Positions 20,501 through 32,279 of a stretch of 64,000 bases of DNA are shown here, piece after piece. A program made the position numbers and the translations under genes. The notes beneath the pieces are model-generated. The model made no database searches, was not told the origin of the DNA, and saw nothing but the letters and a program-made list of their open reading frames with translations. Where the stretch lies: the NCBI GenBank assembly GCA_950295325.1, contig OX485805.1, positions 44,046,758 to 44,110,757 on the forward strand, written 5' to 3'. Source of the stretch: Polytrichum commune. Taxonomy: Eukaryota > Streptophyta > Polytrichopsida > Polytrichales > Polytrichaceae. Within the stretch, counting starts at the first letter, position 1. Every line of letters begins with the position of its first letter.

Positions 20501-22518
20501 TGACAAAATCTTTTACATTCACTTCCACCCAAGCTGTTGCCATTGTGGTATGGCCCACTGCCTTGAAGGTTATACCATAAAAAAAGAAATCGCTTTAACT
20601 TTTATCCAAAATCTATATATCAATACCTCCTCATCATGATAGGCTTACATCATATCATAATCCCACCATCTTCATATACACATGCAGAAGTAAACAGCAA
20701 TGGAAGAGTGAGTTGGCATCTGAAAGCATAGTTGAAGAAATCTAATCCGTATTGAGGATTGAGACAGTGGCTTGAAAAAGCAAACCCAATGAATTAGGGA
20801 AGGGAGAACCCACCTGAGCAGGGTAGCTGATGTATTTCAAAGCAACAATTCCACATGCAGGACCCACAGCATTTGAAATACTTGAACTCCAGAAAGCTGT
20901 AACTGGTGCTTGTGTTCCCTTCTTGTTAGGCCATAACTGCAACACTAGCTCAAGTGAACACAAAAAATGCAACAAAATTAGTCTTATGAACTCTTTCACT
21001 TGCATACCTCCCTCATGACAACCATCAGGGTACAACAGAAGACTCTGAAAATGATTGAAATTCAATTTTGTGTTATCGCATGGTGAATATTATCCGTCAG
21101 AATCTCTTTGATTCCCACATAAAAGGCACTAAAAGCATGATACAGGAAGACTACAGAGGCTGGATCTTTTATTTTTTCATGCAGCAACCTGTCCCTATTA
21201 CAACTTTAACTATATGCTCTTGCAATCTAATTTCACATATTACAACTGGATCGTATTGTATATATACCTAGAAACTGCCCACGTAAATCTGGTAGTTCAC
21301 AGATGCAAGTTGAGTTAAGCCAAGATAATTCGAAGACTGATGAGAACTCAGTGCTGGTAAAGTAGATGTATATCACTAGAAGGTTTTGAAGAGGCCTTAC
21401 TGAGTAGAGACCAGATGAAGCATACGACATTTTGGGCCAAGTTCAGGAACATGAGATGCTCAAATCTCTCTTGTTTCTCTCCATATCGCCTTGTTGACCT
21501 GCCAGAAATTATATAAATAACATAAGTGTTGAGGTTGTTAGAAATTTTCAACGAAATCTATGCTCTATACTGAATGATGGTAAAGTCACTCCAGTAAATA
21601 TTGTATTTAGTGTCACCAATTCTACTGTCTTGTTCAATACTAATTGTAAACCATCTGTGTCGTGTCACTAACACTAAATGTGAACCTAACATTATTTGTC
21701 GTTCCTTGTAAACGGTATAATCAATCCAAAATGTGATGCAAAATTGGAAGGTTGTGCTAATTTTAAAACAAAATGTGATGAAAAACATTGTGTATCTTTG
21801 TTGAACCATCAACAAACTGGCACTATACTTGCATTAACAAAAAGATTGTTGAACATGTGGAGGATTATAGATTATAGGTTCTAGAGTATTAGATCCATAC
21901 ATTGCAAAAAAAAAAAAAACAACACAATTGCAAGCTTGTTGGTCCACTACAATCAGTCAAGCTTGCAATTGCCAATTTACAGCATTTCGTTTGGACTTTG
22001 GACCCAGGCATCTTTGATTCCTTTCATCACAAACTGATGATACAGAGAAGGAGATTTGAAAAACATATCGCACTCTGAGAAGGCAATTATTTTTTTCCTG
22101 GATCAACAAACATAGGCTATAAGTTACCACATGAAATTTGAGATTGCACAAAATTGTCAATTCTCACAGCCGGATCTTGAAACTACATGATGCCCAACCC
22201 ACACTCTGATGACACCAGAGTCTAAATTTAGCAATGTGTTCAACTCAGGAGTCGAGAGGAGACACAAACATGGTGATAGATAGTTTCTTGACTCATCGAT
22301 GCATAAGAACACACAATTGTATTTCATTGCACACATCAAAAACGTGGAAAAGACTTTCCAACAAACACATAGGTATGTTCGAGACTTTAAAAATGGACAT
22401 GGAATTTGCAAGCTTACACATTCTCTTGAACAACGCCTTGGGTAATGTAGGCAGCATAAATTGCGGCCACACATACAGCAAGCATCACCACACGGTTCGC
22501 ACCACCAGTCTTCTCCAT
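17582..22518 (-). CDS. UTR1: UDP-glucose/UDP-galactose transporter-like protein, copy B (7 exons, 343 aa)
   Basis: Exons on the minus strand are 22518-22418, 21498-21401, 20944-20814, 20283-20253, 20068-19965, 19264-19143 and 18026-17582. Six exon lengths equal those of copy A (101, 98, 131, 31, 104, 122) and the last is 3 bp longer. All phases close. The protein differs from copy A at few positions, mainly in the N-terminal dozen residues and the C-terminal tail. The same SLC35B1/UTR1-family landmarks are present, so sugar-nucleotide transport at the ER or Golgi membrane is the likely role. The tail ends LKKSK, giving a KKXX-type ER-retrieval motif that copy A lacks. The introns are longer than in copy A because of insertions: a truncated MITE in intron 1 and a foldback element in intron 6. 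A 327-bp block of the last exon is nearly identical to copy A. The two genes form a head-to-tail tandem pair on the minus strand. Confidence 0.93.
18202..18760. mobile_element. Foldback element in intron 6 of copy B
   Basis: Arms at 18202-18451 and 18511-18760 are imperfect inverse complements around a ~60-bp centre. Paired landmarks include GCCACACCAAACCACAT with ATGTGGTTTGGTGTGGC, and GCCATAGCCACTTTCCTCAT with its inverse. It accounts for much of the extra length of this intron (about 1.1 kb against 0.5 kb in copy A). Diverged relatives occur near 11.7, 30.8, 61.4-62.1 and 62.6-63.5 kb. No target duplication was found. Confidence 0.8.
19360..19850. other. Intron-5 insertion unique to copy B
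   Basis: Intron 5 of copy B is about 700 bp against about 268 bp in copy A. The extra sequence begins near a (GAAA)n run at 19379-19400 and contains no open frame or terminal repeats that I can see. Confidence 0.45.
21593..21715 (+). mobile_element. MITE family A, 5' fragment in intron 1 of copy B
   Basis: About 120 bp matches the left third of the family, from TAAATATTGTATTTAGTGTC to GTCGTTCCTTGTAAAC, then stops. It lies in the intron of transporter copy B. It is oriented opposite to the gene if the family left end is taken as 5'. Confidence 0.85.
21925..21971. repeat. 14-bp perfect inverted repeat
   Basis: CAATTGCAAGCTTG at 21925-21938 and CAAGCTTGCAATTG at 21958-21971 are perfect inverse complements with a 19-nt loop. 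It lies within intron 1 of copy B, after an A run. It could be a relic of a small foldback element. Confidence 0.75.
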
Positions 22519-22900
22519 CTTCCAAAACTGCAACTTTTAAGCCTCGGATTTCCTTCTATTTCCGAGGGGCAGCTCAAATTACAATCACTTGAAGACCTTT
22601 ACCCGACATCGAAGCCATCCGATTCATTTCATTCGGTTGTCCACAAATTGCTCCAGAGAATGCAAATACAGAGCTTTTTAGGGTTTCGGTGCATGGGTTC
22701 AGGGTTTGGGTCCTTTGACCAAGGTCCTTTGAATATTGAATTTCTTGGGTGTAGTTCGAACTCTTGTAAGTTCTTGGATATTGAACTTCATGCCAAATTC
22801 TTCACTAAAAGCTATTACCGATTCGCCGGGGGCCATGAATTTTGCACTTTCACATCTTTCAATGTATTATGGGTCTTATGTGGTCGTGCTTCTTAGTATT
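22519..22900 (-). promoter_or_regulatory. 5' flank of transporter copy B
   Basis: It shares GGGCAGCTCAAATT and the GGTTTGGGTCC ... TTGAATATT ... TTCTTGGGT segment with the copy A flank. Promoter-proximal sequence was therefore duplicated with the gene. No core promoter element could be assigned. Confidence 0.5.
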
Positions 22901-23590
22901 AACTAACGCCCCCTCCCCAAGAGGGTTCGGGGATACTACCTATTTCCAACACCGTAATTTGATTGGTACGTTAGGGTTGAGAAGGTTTGGCACGGGCACC
23001 AAAAAAGACATATGTATGCTATGATGGGATGAGAGTGGACTAGATAAATGCCCAACTTGCATGCATCATCTTAGGTTTCACAATCAACACCATTGGCCCA
23101 AGGGGTCTATGTGAACAATGTTCATAAAGATAGTGGAAGAGAAAGAGAATTTGACCTTCTGTAGCTACTATTCTTATTATGTCTCAACCTTTTTTATGAT
23201 ATTTGAAATGACAATCTTCACGATTCCTCGTTACTGGTTGGATGAGACAATCCCCAATCCGATCCAATGGTCAGAGATGTACGTGGAATTGGAAGTGCCC
23301 ACAATAAAGTCACACACCTTAACTTATATCATCCCTCCCCACAAACAGGGAGGGAGCGGAGGGGGGGGGCATACCATCCTCCCTTTTCCAAGTTGGCATA
23401 TTTTCATAATTTTGATGTGTTATTGTATAGGTCCACTTGGACTCATATTGCATCCAAGAAACTACAAAGATTAGAGATTTGTAGTGACTATGTAATTTCA
23501 TCCAATGGAAAGGTGAAAAAATAGGATGGTTTTTTGAATGTTTGTTTGATTTAACACCGTAAATGATATCAAAGTCCCCAAATTAGACTC
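22901..23590. other. Intergenic, weak repeat only
   Basis: The part at about 23230-23310 resembles, in reverse orientation, stretches near 56890-56960 and 61225-61290 (GTGCCCAC / AATTGGA-type blocks). Otherwise nothing was recognised. A G run of about nine lies near 23363. Confidence 0.4.
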
Positions 23591-23966
23591 CACTAAATAT
23601 GATAGCTAGTGTCAAACGGTATTTAATATCACCATGGCAACTTTTCGGATCATACTTCTTATGAATAAGTTTACCAACATTGTCATGGATGATGGATGAG
23701 TTCATCCATTGGCCAAAACCCTACCTTCTCTTGTCAAAAACTTGTGATGAAACATTGTCATGGGTGATCGAGATTTGGATGAAAAATCACTTAGTAAGTG
23801 ACAGTAATTGCAACATTGTACATCTATAATCCCCCCAAGAAAGTTACAAGGAATGACAAATAATGTTGGGTCAACATTTAGTGTTGGTGACACTATACCA
23901 CGGTTCACAATTAGTATCGAGCAAGACAAATAGAATTGGTGACACTAAATATCATATTTAGTGTAG
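23591..23966 (-). mobile_element. MITE family A, full-length reverse copy
   Basis: It starts CACTAAATATGATAGCTAGTG and ends ACTAAATATCATATTTAGTG, with family blocks in reverse order, including GATGGATGAGTTCATCCATTG and GGAATGACAAATAATG. No coding capacity. Confidence 0.88.
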
Positions 23967-26925
23967 TGTCAATCTATATGAACCTTTGCTTTTACTAGAG
24001 CTCCTTTATATTAACAATGGACGACCACAAACGCCACTACTAAGCCAAGCCGACTAAAATAAAATAAGGAATATAATAGGGGCTTCATCACTCAATAATA
24101 TTTGGGAATGTCACAAGAAACAAAAGCCCCAGATTGTGAGTGGTTGGACCCTTGGACGGTGGGTTCCCATTGACCAAGCTAGTTTACAGGTAGGGGCCAA
24201 CCAGTAAGAGCCTGCCACGTAGGACTCACTGACACCTTCTTTTTCCTAGGTGGACAATTGTACACATGGACAACTCGGGAAGTACCCTAAGTAGTCCTTT
24301 GGGTGTGGGACGCAGTGATTCTCTAGAGGCCACACTAATTTTCAACCCATGCCAACTTTTTTGTTTAAAATTAGTGTGAACCACATCAATTGGTTGTTCG
24401 GAGAAATTATTTAGTTCTATGTAAGAGACGTTTTACACATGTGACTAGTGATTAAGAGATTATTTAGTTTACAATTCATCATGGTCATGGTTGGCGGTTC
24501 GAAGACCGTGACCAAGAGAACTCCACATCACATTTTGTAAGCCTTAGTCACGAGTCATAGTGTAAAGAGGACTTAGACTAGGTTATAGTAATTTTAGTGA
24601 AATAAATGGAAAAACAATTTTACAAAATGTGCCCAAGAATTTGTTCTACAAAGATATTTCAAAAAATAAAAGGTGCAAGAATGTATTTTTCTCTACCATG
24701 GTCACCCTTATATTCCACTAAGACAATCAATTTGGGTTTGTTTGTCACAATGTCATGGTGGCCATGAAATATTATTCATTTTTGCACATGTTGGATTCCA
24801 TGTCACTTTCATCACTTCCATATCACTTTCTCATTCATATATGACATGCTCACCCATGGTCACTTTTAATTTAGGTGACCAAGTGAAATAAAATGGGGCC
24901 ATCGTTCATTTCTCAACCAATGAGAGATTTTAGAAGGCAGAGGTCATGTTCATTGGGCAATAGGGTAAATTGGCCTTAAGATGTTGTCAAAAGTCTCAGG
25001 AAAATTTGAGGGAAGACCTTGGGTCTTGGACCCATGTTACATCCGCCTCGATTAACAACTACATTTACATATGCCTTCAACTTTCTCAGGCTCCTATACC
25101 CCTAGTATGCAACTTTAGGGTTTTGTTGGGTTATGTTTTTACTATGTGCGTAGCATATGGATGGTTGTTCTTTGTTGTTGGAAGTATATGTGGTGGCGCT
25201 AGGGCGGTGATGGGATCTTGGGCTTTGTGAAGCAACTCTAAATTGGGGTGGGCCATTATGTAGGCATACATGCTTGTTGTATTGTAATTTGTGTGTAAGA
25301 TAGGCTTGGTGGTGGGCCCTTTTGTACATATTATACACACATATACTCCTTTGGTGAGATGACTTCACAAAAGTGCAAACTCAATTTCATGAAGGTTCCA
25401 AGATGGTTCATGAACCTCCAACCAATGTTACAAAAGTGTTATACCAATTTCATGAAGCTTCTAAATTAGTTCATGATTCTTTTAAACCAACTTAACATAT
25501 CGCACACCCCAATTTCACGATACTAAACCTTTACCTCTAGCAACTTCATGAATATTCCAAATCAATTTCATGAATCTTTTTCGCATTATGTGGGTTTTAT
25601 AATCTCAACTTCCCACCTCCTCGTTTGCATTCTTTGCCTTCTCGTTGTTCTATGTTTACCTAGAAGCCTCTAGCCTTGATATCATTTTTTCTCTAGTCTT
25701 TCATGATAATATCTCGAATCCGGAAGCAAGCATGAATGTCAATGTACAAGCAATCATTCCAAACATGGTCCAAGTTTGGATAAGAAAAGTCAATCAAAAT
25801 TTTGGTAGAGCTAGTCGTGGGGAGTGATTGAGAGAATCTTATGCATGATGTACCATTCTTTGTGAAATAAAGCTACATACTTCATAAAATTGATTTTGTG
25901 AAGTTGTGAATATGGGTACCATGTCATGAAATCGTTCACAACATGTAGTGGATTGGTTGAAAGTTCAAGTTAGATTGGTTGTCTATATAGTGAATTTGGT
26001 TCACGATTCCAATGAAGTTGATAGAACTGGTTGCTATATTGGTTTGTAAAATCATGAAATTGACTTTGCACTTAGGTGAATTCATCGTACCAAAGGGTAA
26101 TACTCGATCAAGGTGTATCGAGATCTCCATTTCATTGTGAGGAGAAACATTGTTGATGTGACAACCCAATCCTTGAGCATGAAGCAAGTGACAATTTGTT
26201 CCTTGGGTCCTCGTCCTTGCAACACACACTAAGATGGATCTTGTTCGTACCAATCATATATTGTGGTTTGTTCATTCCAACACTTACAACACATTTTTAT
26301 ATTCATATTTTATATCAATTTGATTGTCAATCATCTAGAATTTGCAACCAAAAACCTCCAACTGACAACCAAATTGATTATTTGTAGATTTTTCATCAAG
26401 AGTTGCAATGAACGACATATTTTTGCAGTGGCACCTCGCACATAACATGCTTTGTCTTTGTTACGCGTGAATGAACTCGATGATATATTCACATTCACCT
26501 ACACCACAAAGAGCCGTGCTACATGACATACATGGCCTTTGACCCTTTCGTGAACCCATGGCCCAAGATGGCTCGGCATGGCTCAAGGCTACATCACTTG
26601 AGTTAACACTAACAATGTTCAAGAACTCATAGGAAGAGTTCTCAAAACAAAACAATAACAAACATTACTTAGCCATCATTGTACGTACAAAGTGGGACCA
26701 TTTAGAGCAACTATGATATGTGTTGACAATACCATTGTTGTTGTTGTGGTCGGGTACCAATATCAAAACTCTATCCATTAACACTAGTAACCCTCTTCCA
26801 TGCCCCCCCCCCCAACCAAAAAAAAACACACACACACACAAACTCATGTGAGGGCAAATGTGAAGTATTCCCATGTCACATAAAAATGAATGTATGTATA
26901 ACTACTTATTTAATGGTAGTATTTG
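23967..26925. other. Intergenic, no gene recognised
   Basis: About 3 kb of A/T-rich DNA. Short inverted blocks CACACTAATTTT / AAAATTAGTGTG flank 24330-24375. Irregular CAATTTCATGAA motifs recur between 25380 and 25585. The largest frames here are about 105 residues with no family signature, and I do not call them genes. A C run and an (AC)n run lie near 26805-26842. Confidence 0.45.
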
Positions 26926-27300
26926 CACTAAATATTGTATTTAGTATCACCAATTCTATTTGTCTTGCTCAACTGTAGATTTCCCATTTAGTGTAACCAA
27001 CACCAAATTTAAACCTAACATTGTTAGTCATTCCTTGTAAAACAAAAATTGGACATTATGTATTTAGAATGTTGCAATTATCGCCACTTAGTAACTGAAT
27101 TTTCATTCAAACTTCAATCATCCATGACAATCTTTCATCACATAAATGTTAGGGTGCATAATATATCAAACTTGGTGTCAATTAACTACAAGTAAGTTGG
27201 TTTGACAATACTTATGAACTTATTCCTAAGATATGTCATTATAAAAGTTATCATGATGACATGAAATACCATATGACTTTAATTAAAATATTTACTATAG
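26926..27300 (+). mobile_element. MITE family A, direct copy
   Basis: The left end is CACTAAATATTGTATTTAGT. Internal blocks TTTGTCTTGCTCAAC, GTCATTCCTTGTAAAAC and CTTCAATCATCCATGACAA follow in order. The right end is degenerate (AAAATATTTACTATAG), and part of the GGCCAATGGATG block is altered. Confidence 0.83.
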
Positions 27301-27844
27301 TATGTTATACAAATAGATAAATAACATGCACCATAACTTATTAAAAACATCTTGATCTACAAAGCCAAGCAATTTATGATGACAAAAAGAATTCCAAAAA
27401 AAGTCTACCTATTTTAGAAGACGGTGCAAGTGGCGTGCAAGTAGGTGATATTGAATAAGTGACTGTCTAAAATTTGTTTAAAATATGATAAAATTACATT
27501 AAATTGATGGTTTTTTACAAAGTTTTGTGGTGATGCCCTCAAGTAGATAGTGAATTCAAGGAATATAAAAAAAAAATCTAACTTCAAAATAGTTAAGGTC
27601 ATGAAATCTACATCCAAAACCAGACTCAACCATTTGTTTTTTAGCATCACTTTTGATGCTAAATATTGAAGATCTCAACTTGATATTCTACATTTGAGTA
27701 TTTAACACAACAATAGAGGTCATCATAAAAAAAATTCCAATTTAAATAACTTTTTGCTACTACTTTTAGGCCTTTGACCAAAAAAATTACGGTTTTAGTA
27801 TACCAGAGCACTTTTTTGGTCCACTTTACCATGCTTGCTTACAC
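27301..27844. other. Intergenic, nothing recognised
   Basis: A/T-rich DNA with one short minus-strand frame and no family resemblance. It runs up to the left arm of a small inverted repeat. Confidence 0.35.
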
Positions 27845-28198
27845 GTAACACCATAGCAGGTTCGTTCATAAATAATTCCCAAAAAAAAATTTTAAAAAAA
27901 AAATTACAGACAAAGAGAAACGAATAACTCTCAAATTATACTGTGATAAAAACGAAAAGACATAAAATCATGATTAGGGTAATGACTTAGGTTTAAACAA
28001 GTTGGGCCGCCATAAATGGATGAAAAACGCAATTAGGATGGAATTTTTGCACATCTTTCCCACCCTAAACACGAATGATTTTTAATCCAATAAATGAGAA
28101 GATGAATTTCAAAAAAATCTATTTTTGGAACGCGAACCTTATTTTTTCAAAAAAATTAAATATTCGTGCGGCATGTGGCGAACCTGCTATGGTGTTAC
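27845..28198. repeat. 20-bp perfect inverted repeat, 314-bp spacer
   Basis: GTAACACCATAGCAGGTTCG at 27845-27864 is the exact inverse complement of 28179-28198. Inside lie A-rich runs near both arms. The layout resembles a small MITE with 20-bp terminal repeats. No clear target duplication surrounds it. Confidence 0.75.
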
Positions 28199-30780
28199 GG
28201 TATTTTTTTGGCAAGCCTAAGCACTTCGTATTGGGCAAACAATACCCAAAACGTTAGGCCTCCCTTAGGTCCAAACTCCTAAGACTTTCTACCCAAAATT
28301 CTTCATCACTTGTGACTGATATTACAAGTTTGTAAACTTTGGAGTTTGTCAACTTTGGAGTCAAGTGTGATTGAATGTTTTATTACATTTGGGAATCATC
28401 ATAGCATTTTCCTAAGCACATAAAAAGGTTGTCGGACACCGAGAATATCTAAAGCTCGTGGACCACATACTGGGACCCAAAAATAAAGTCAGAAGGTGAG
28501 TTGACTAACACTAGAAGAAATTATGTCCATTCCAATCAAAGTGATTTATTCATGAATTTTTTCACCGTGAAGGTGCATTGTACTAGCTACAACGGATGAT
28601 TGGAATAGACAAGTTTTATCTTGGTGTGAGTAGAGTATCCAAGAGTTCTTCATTCTTTGGCGTTTGTTGTAGTAGTTATGCATGTATTTTTTTGCCCACA
28701 TGGCACTTCTCTTGTTTGTAATTCACTCAATTCCTATGTGGAAATTATAGTTTGGCATCAAAAAATATGGAGTAAGATGTGCCTACATTACCACTACATA
28801 CAATAAACATTGGATGAATTGATTTTTTCAATGATAGAAGTGAGTCTATCACAAGAGGACATATACATGAACCAAAAGCATTTCACAAAATTCAATTAAG
28901 AAAGTTATGTTTTTAAAGAAAATGCTCATGACTCCAAGATGATGATCCTCATGACTCCAAGATTTTGTAGATTTTATGCCATTTTGAGTTTATTACTCTT
29001 TATTGATGAACAAGGGTCTTTACTACAATGTATAGGACACATTGTCTTCCTCCAAGAGGAAGGTTACCCAAGACCAAAGTGTGGCTCCATGAGTGGGGAT
29101 GCTCTTAGGTTTGTTTGGGGGAGGATGGCGAGACCCTAAAAATCTTCCTTTGAAGATTGTGAATTTCTAAGTGACATGAATGAAATCACATATTTGGAAG
29201 AACATGAGAACATGGCATAACATCATTGATAGCCTACTGCATCCTACCAACTTTAAGTTTAGAATACATGGGGGAAATAAGAAAAAAGGCATTGGAAACC
29301 AAGAATGTTCCTGGAAGCTCCTAGGCACATGCCAATCAAAAAACAACATTGGATGGGAGGTTGACCAAAGCACACAACTAAAATTAGATACATAATGTCA
29401 CTCAAGATGCAAAGTCTCATTTCATGTGCATGATGCACAATTGTTTTGAAAAATTCAATGAAAATCAAAATTATAACACGATTTAAGGGATTTTGTTTCT
29501 CAACACCTACCATCAGGGCTACATTAAAATATGTCCCTACATGTTTATTGTTGATTTGTACTTTTTCAATCTCAAGTGATGAATTCATAGTCCTTGATGT
29601 CGATTTAGGTCTTGATTTGGATCAAAACACAATGTACGGAGGTGACCTCCATACTCGACATAGGAATTACATTTTCACCTTCACCAACAATAAAGGATCG
29701 AATTTGTGAACATGTTCACATGATTCAACCCTTGCACCAAAATTGAAGGGCTTGGAAGTCATTGAGGATGTATGCCATTGTAGTTTCACTTTCGTGTTGG
29801 AATGGTTGTAAATTTTTGGGATACCTAGGTCGATTGTGAAGTCAAAACGTAGTGTGAGAAGCACTAACCTTAGGATGAACAATTCCATGAATCCAAGCTC
29901 CAAAAGGTTATACCTCAATCATACTTCCAATGTTTTCCTCCCCCTTAAGAAATTACCGTATGCAAAGAAAATAAAAGAACATAATGATGATGACGACAAT
30001 AACAACAATAACAACAACAACAACCATTGTTTGTAATAATTATAATGGGTTCAAAGTTTGTCATAAGTTGAAGAGAGAGACAAAGCCAACTGCAAGTCAA
30101 TGTGAATGAGAAACGCTTCACCTTGACATAGCCACAAGCTCGTATTCAAGCCTAATATAAGCTGAACTTATTGTAGAGTGTAGAATGGATGTGAATGTAG
30201 AGGGGTTTTGTTTTCGGTAATGGGGAGTCCACATGATAAAGGATCCACCATGATGGTTTAGTTATTTAAAAATCACATCCAATTTGGTTTTGTGGCCATC
30301 TTAGTTAGTTCGGGGCCCAAAAAATGTATGACCAATAAAGTCCACTACAATTATTTGGGTATTGGACAATTGATATGTGTCACTAGAAAATTATCATACA
30401 TCACTAGCTCATCACTAGAAAACATGCAAATCATGTCATAGTGGTAGACTTACAAATTGTTTTTAGTGACACATAGTGACTCATATGTTGGTAGTGCTCA
30501 CTCGTCAAAACTTCAAATGAGCCACCACAGGCTCAAGTAATAATAAACTAGAATAAAGGTTATGTGCCAACAATACTCTTCCGCTTGTTGCTAAAGCTTA
30601 GGTTGAGACCCCAAATACCCTCGGCTTAATACCTCTTTTAGAAATCCGCCAACTTCTCAAAATATGAATGAAACCAAGTGCTTGATTTGGATGCAAAAAA
30701 TGCATGTTACCTAGACGTGCCTAATGCTAGCATAGTAATAATTTGGAGACCTATATTCTAGTGGTATTTAGTTAGGTGTG
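28199..30780. other. Intergenic, no gene recognised
   Basis: About 2.6 kb of A/T-rich DNA. It includes an (AAC)n-like run at about 29998-30025 and GTCACTAGAAAA / CATCACTAGAAAA repeats near 30375-30425. No protein family, RNA gene or bounded element was recognised. Confidence 0.4.
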
Positions 30781-31080
30781 GATCTAAGAACAAACATAAA
30801 AAAGTACACATGTTCATAAAATAGTAGATTACGTGTTCAAATTATGCTAATTATTCCAGACTCAACAAAGAACATAAAAAAAGAACCTTTTCCACTCACT
30901 AAGCACGACAATCTTCACTTTGATATGGAATTAGATGTTCATGTGAGCTTAAAAAACTATGAAGCAAATGGCTACATGCACAAATTGGATTGTTAATCAT
31001 GTCGCACTATTACATGCTTCGTATTATACTACATGCGAGTGTAGAGTGAAGCGTATCCAAATTAGGCGCATCTACCTTAT
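30781..31080. repeat. Diverged copy of the 18.2-kb foldback family
   Basis: The order TGTTCAAATTATGCTAATTATTCCAGACTCAA, then CAATCTTCACTTTGATATGG, then GTTCATGTGAGCTTAAAAAACTATGA, follows the right arm of the foldback at 18511-18760. Identity is low and the ends are unclear. Confidence 0.5.
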
Positions 31081-31199
31081 GTGCACGAACAATAAAAACG
31101 TATCTACACCATGCCCTAGTAATACCATAACCCTATTGCTTTTGCGACCGCCTTCAAATGCATGGTCGGACACCAAAAGTGTTTGGGAACGGGGAAGAA

Positions 31200-31500
31200 G
31201 CTTGATGAACGGTGAGAACCGACGGCCAGTTCAAGATGAAACGGTCGAAGTGCAAGGCTTCAAGGAAAATAACTCATCGGTTGTGAGGAATCTATGGAAA
31301 AATGCCCCAAATTATTACATGAAATCCGGAAGATCGCCGTTCAATGAACGGTGGGGCTTGGAAACACTCGGGTTTCGACCGATTATGCCCCCAAAAAATC
31401 TTCTCCGGACACTTGTCAAATAAAACAAAAGTCCGAGGGTGGGTGGGGCCCGTATTGCCTTGCTCTTTGGGTGGGTACGGGCCCCACCACTCTCACCGGC
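31200..31500. repeat. Dispersed repeat segment with 13-bp hairpin
   Basis: The segment GGGCTTGGAAACACTCGG with following ACCGATTATGCC recurs, diverged, near 51395-51445. It also occurs in reverse near 59260-59300. At 31442-31454 and 31476-31488 there is a perfect 13-bp inverted repeat (GGTGGGGCCCGTA). No gene call is supported, although a 154-residue frame covers 30959-31423. Confidence 0.5.
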
Positions 31501-31860
31501 GAAGGTGGAAACACAATCGAATATACCCCAATGAGCGTTTGTTACTATTTGGAGTGCCATGGTGCTATGACTATTTAACGAGAATGTTATAATTTACCAA
31601 GCAAAGTCATTTATGCTCTACAATGTCCAACAAGGCCTGGGCCGGGTGAAACAACCCGTACACTAGTTCCTTGGAGGCAAGGGTTTAGGCATCCAACAAA
31701 GAACGAGTGTATGGGTTGGTTCGCCCAGATCGTCCAAACAACTTGTTGAGCTTTCGTTAGTAAAAATTGAACTCCCGAGTAAGATGTTATTGCACTGCAT
31801 AATTCTAAATATCGACACACACTATTTGGGATGATCACTATAGGTATAACTTCACAAGAT

Positions 31861-32241
31861 GTACAATAAATATGATATTTAGTGTGATATGGTATTTCAT
31901 GTCACTAAGGTAACTTTTTGGATGATACTTCTTATGAAGAAGTGAACCAATATTGTCATGGATGATGGATGAGTTTGTCCATTGGCCGAAACCCTACCTT
32001 CTCTTTGTCGGCAACTTGTGATGAAATATTGTCATGGGTGATTGAAATTCGGATGAAAAATTGCTTGGTAAGTGACAGTAATTGCAACACTGTGAATCTC
32101 CAATCCCCCCTAAAATTTACAAGGAATGACAAATAATGTGGGGTTATTAAGATTTAGTATTGGTGACACTACGCCGCGGTCTACAAGTAGTATTTAGCAA
32201 GACAACTAGACTTGGTGCCGATAAAAAACATATTCAGTGTA
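31861..32241 (-). mobile_element. MITE family A, reverse copy
   Basis: It begins TACAATAAATATGATATTTAG and ends AACATATTCAGTGTA. Reverse-order family blocks include GATGGATGAGTTTGTCC, GTAAGTGACAGTAATTGCAA and AAGGAATGACAAATAATG. Confidence 0.88.
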
Positions 32242-32279
32242 CTTTCTCTGGTCGCTTCTACTCTTTAATCAATATGAAA

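Noticed and set aside
22234-22896. 220-residue plus-strand open frame
   Set aside because: It runs antisense to exon 1 and the upstream region of transporter copy B. The minus-strand reading is the conserved one.
24670-25370. Several 60-90-residue frames on both strands
   Set aside because: There is no homology, splice context or codon bias. They are expected by chance in A/T-rich intergenic DNA.
30959-31423. 154-residue plus-strand frame
   Set aside because: The sequence spans two different dispersed repeats, shows no family motif, and is not preserved as a frame in the related copies.
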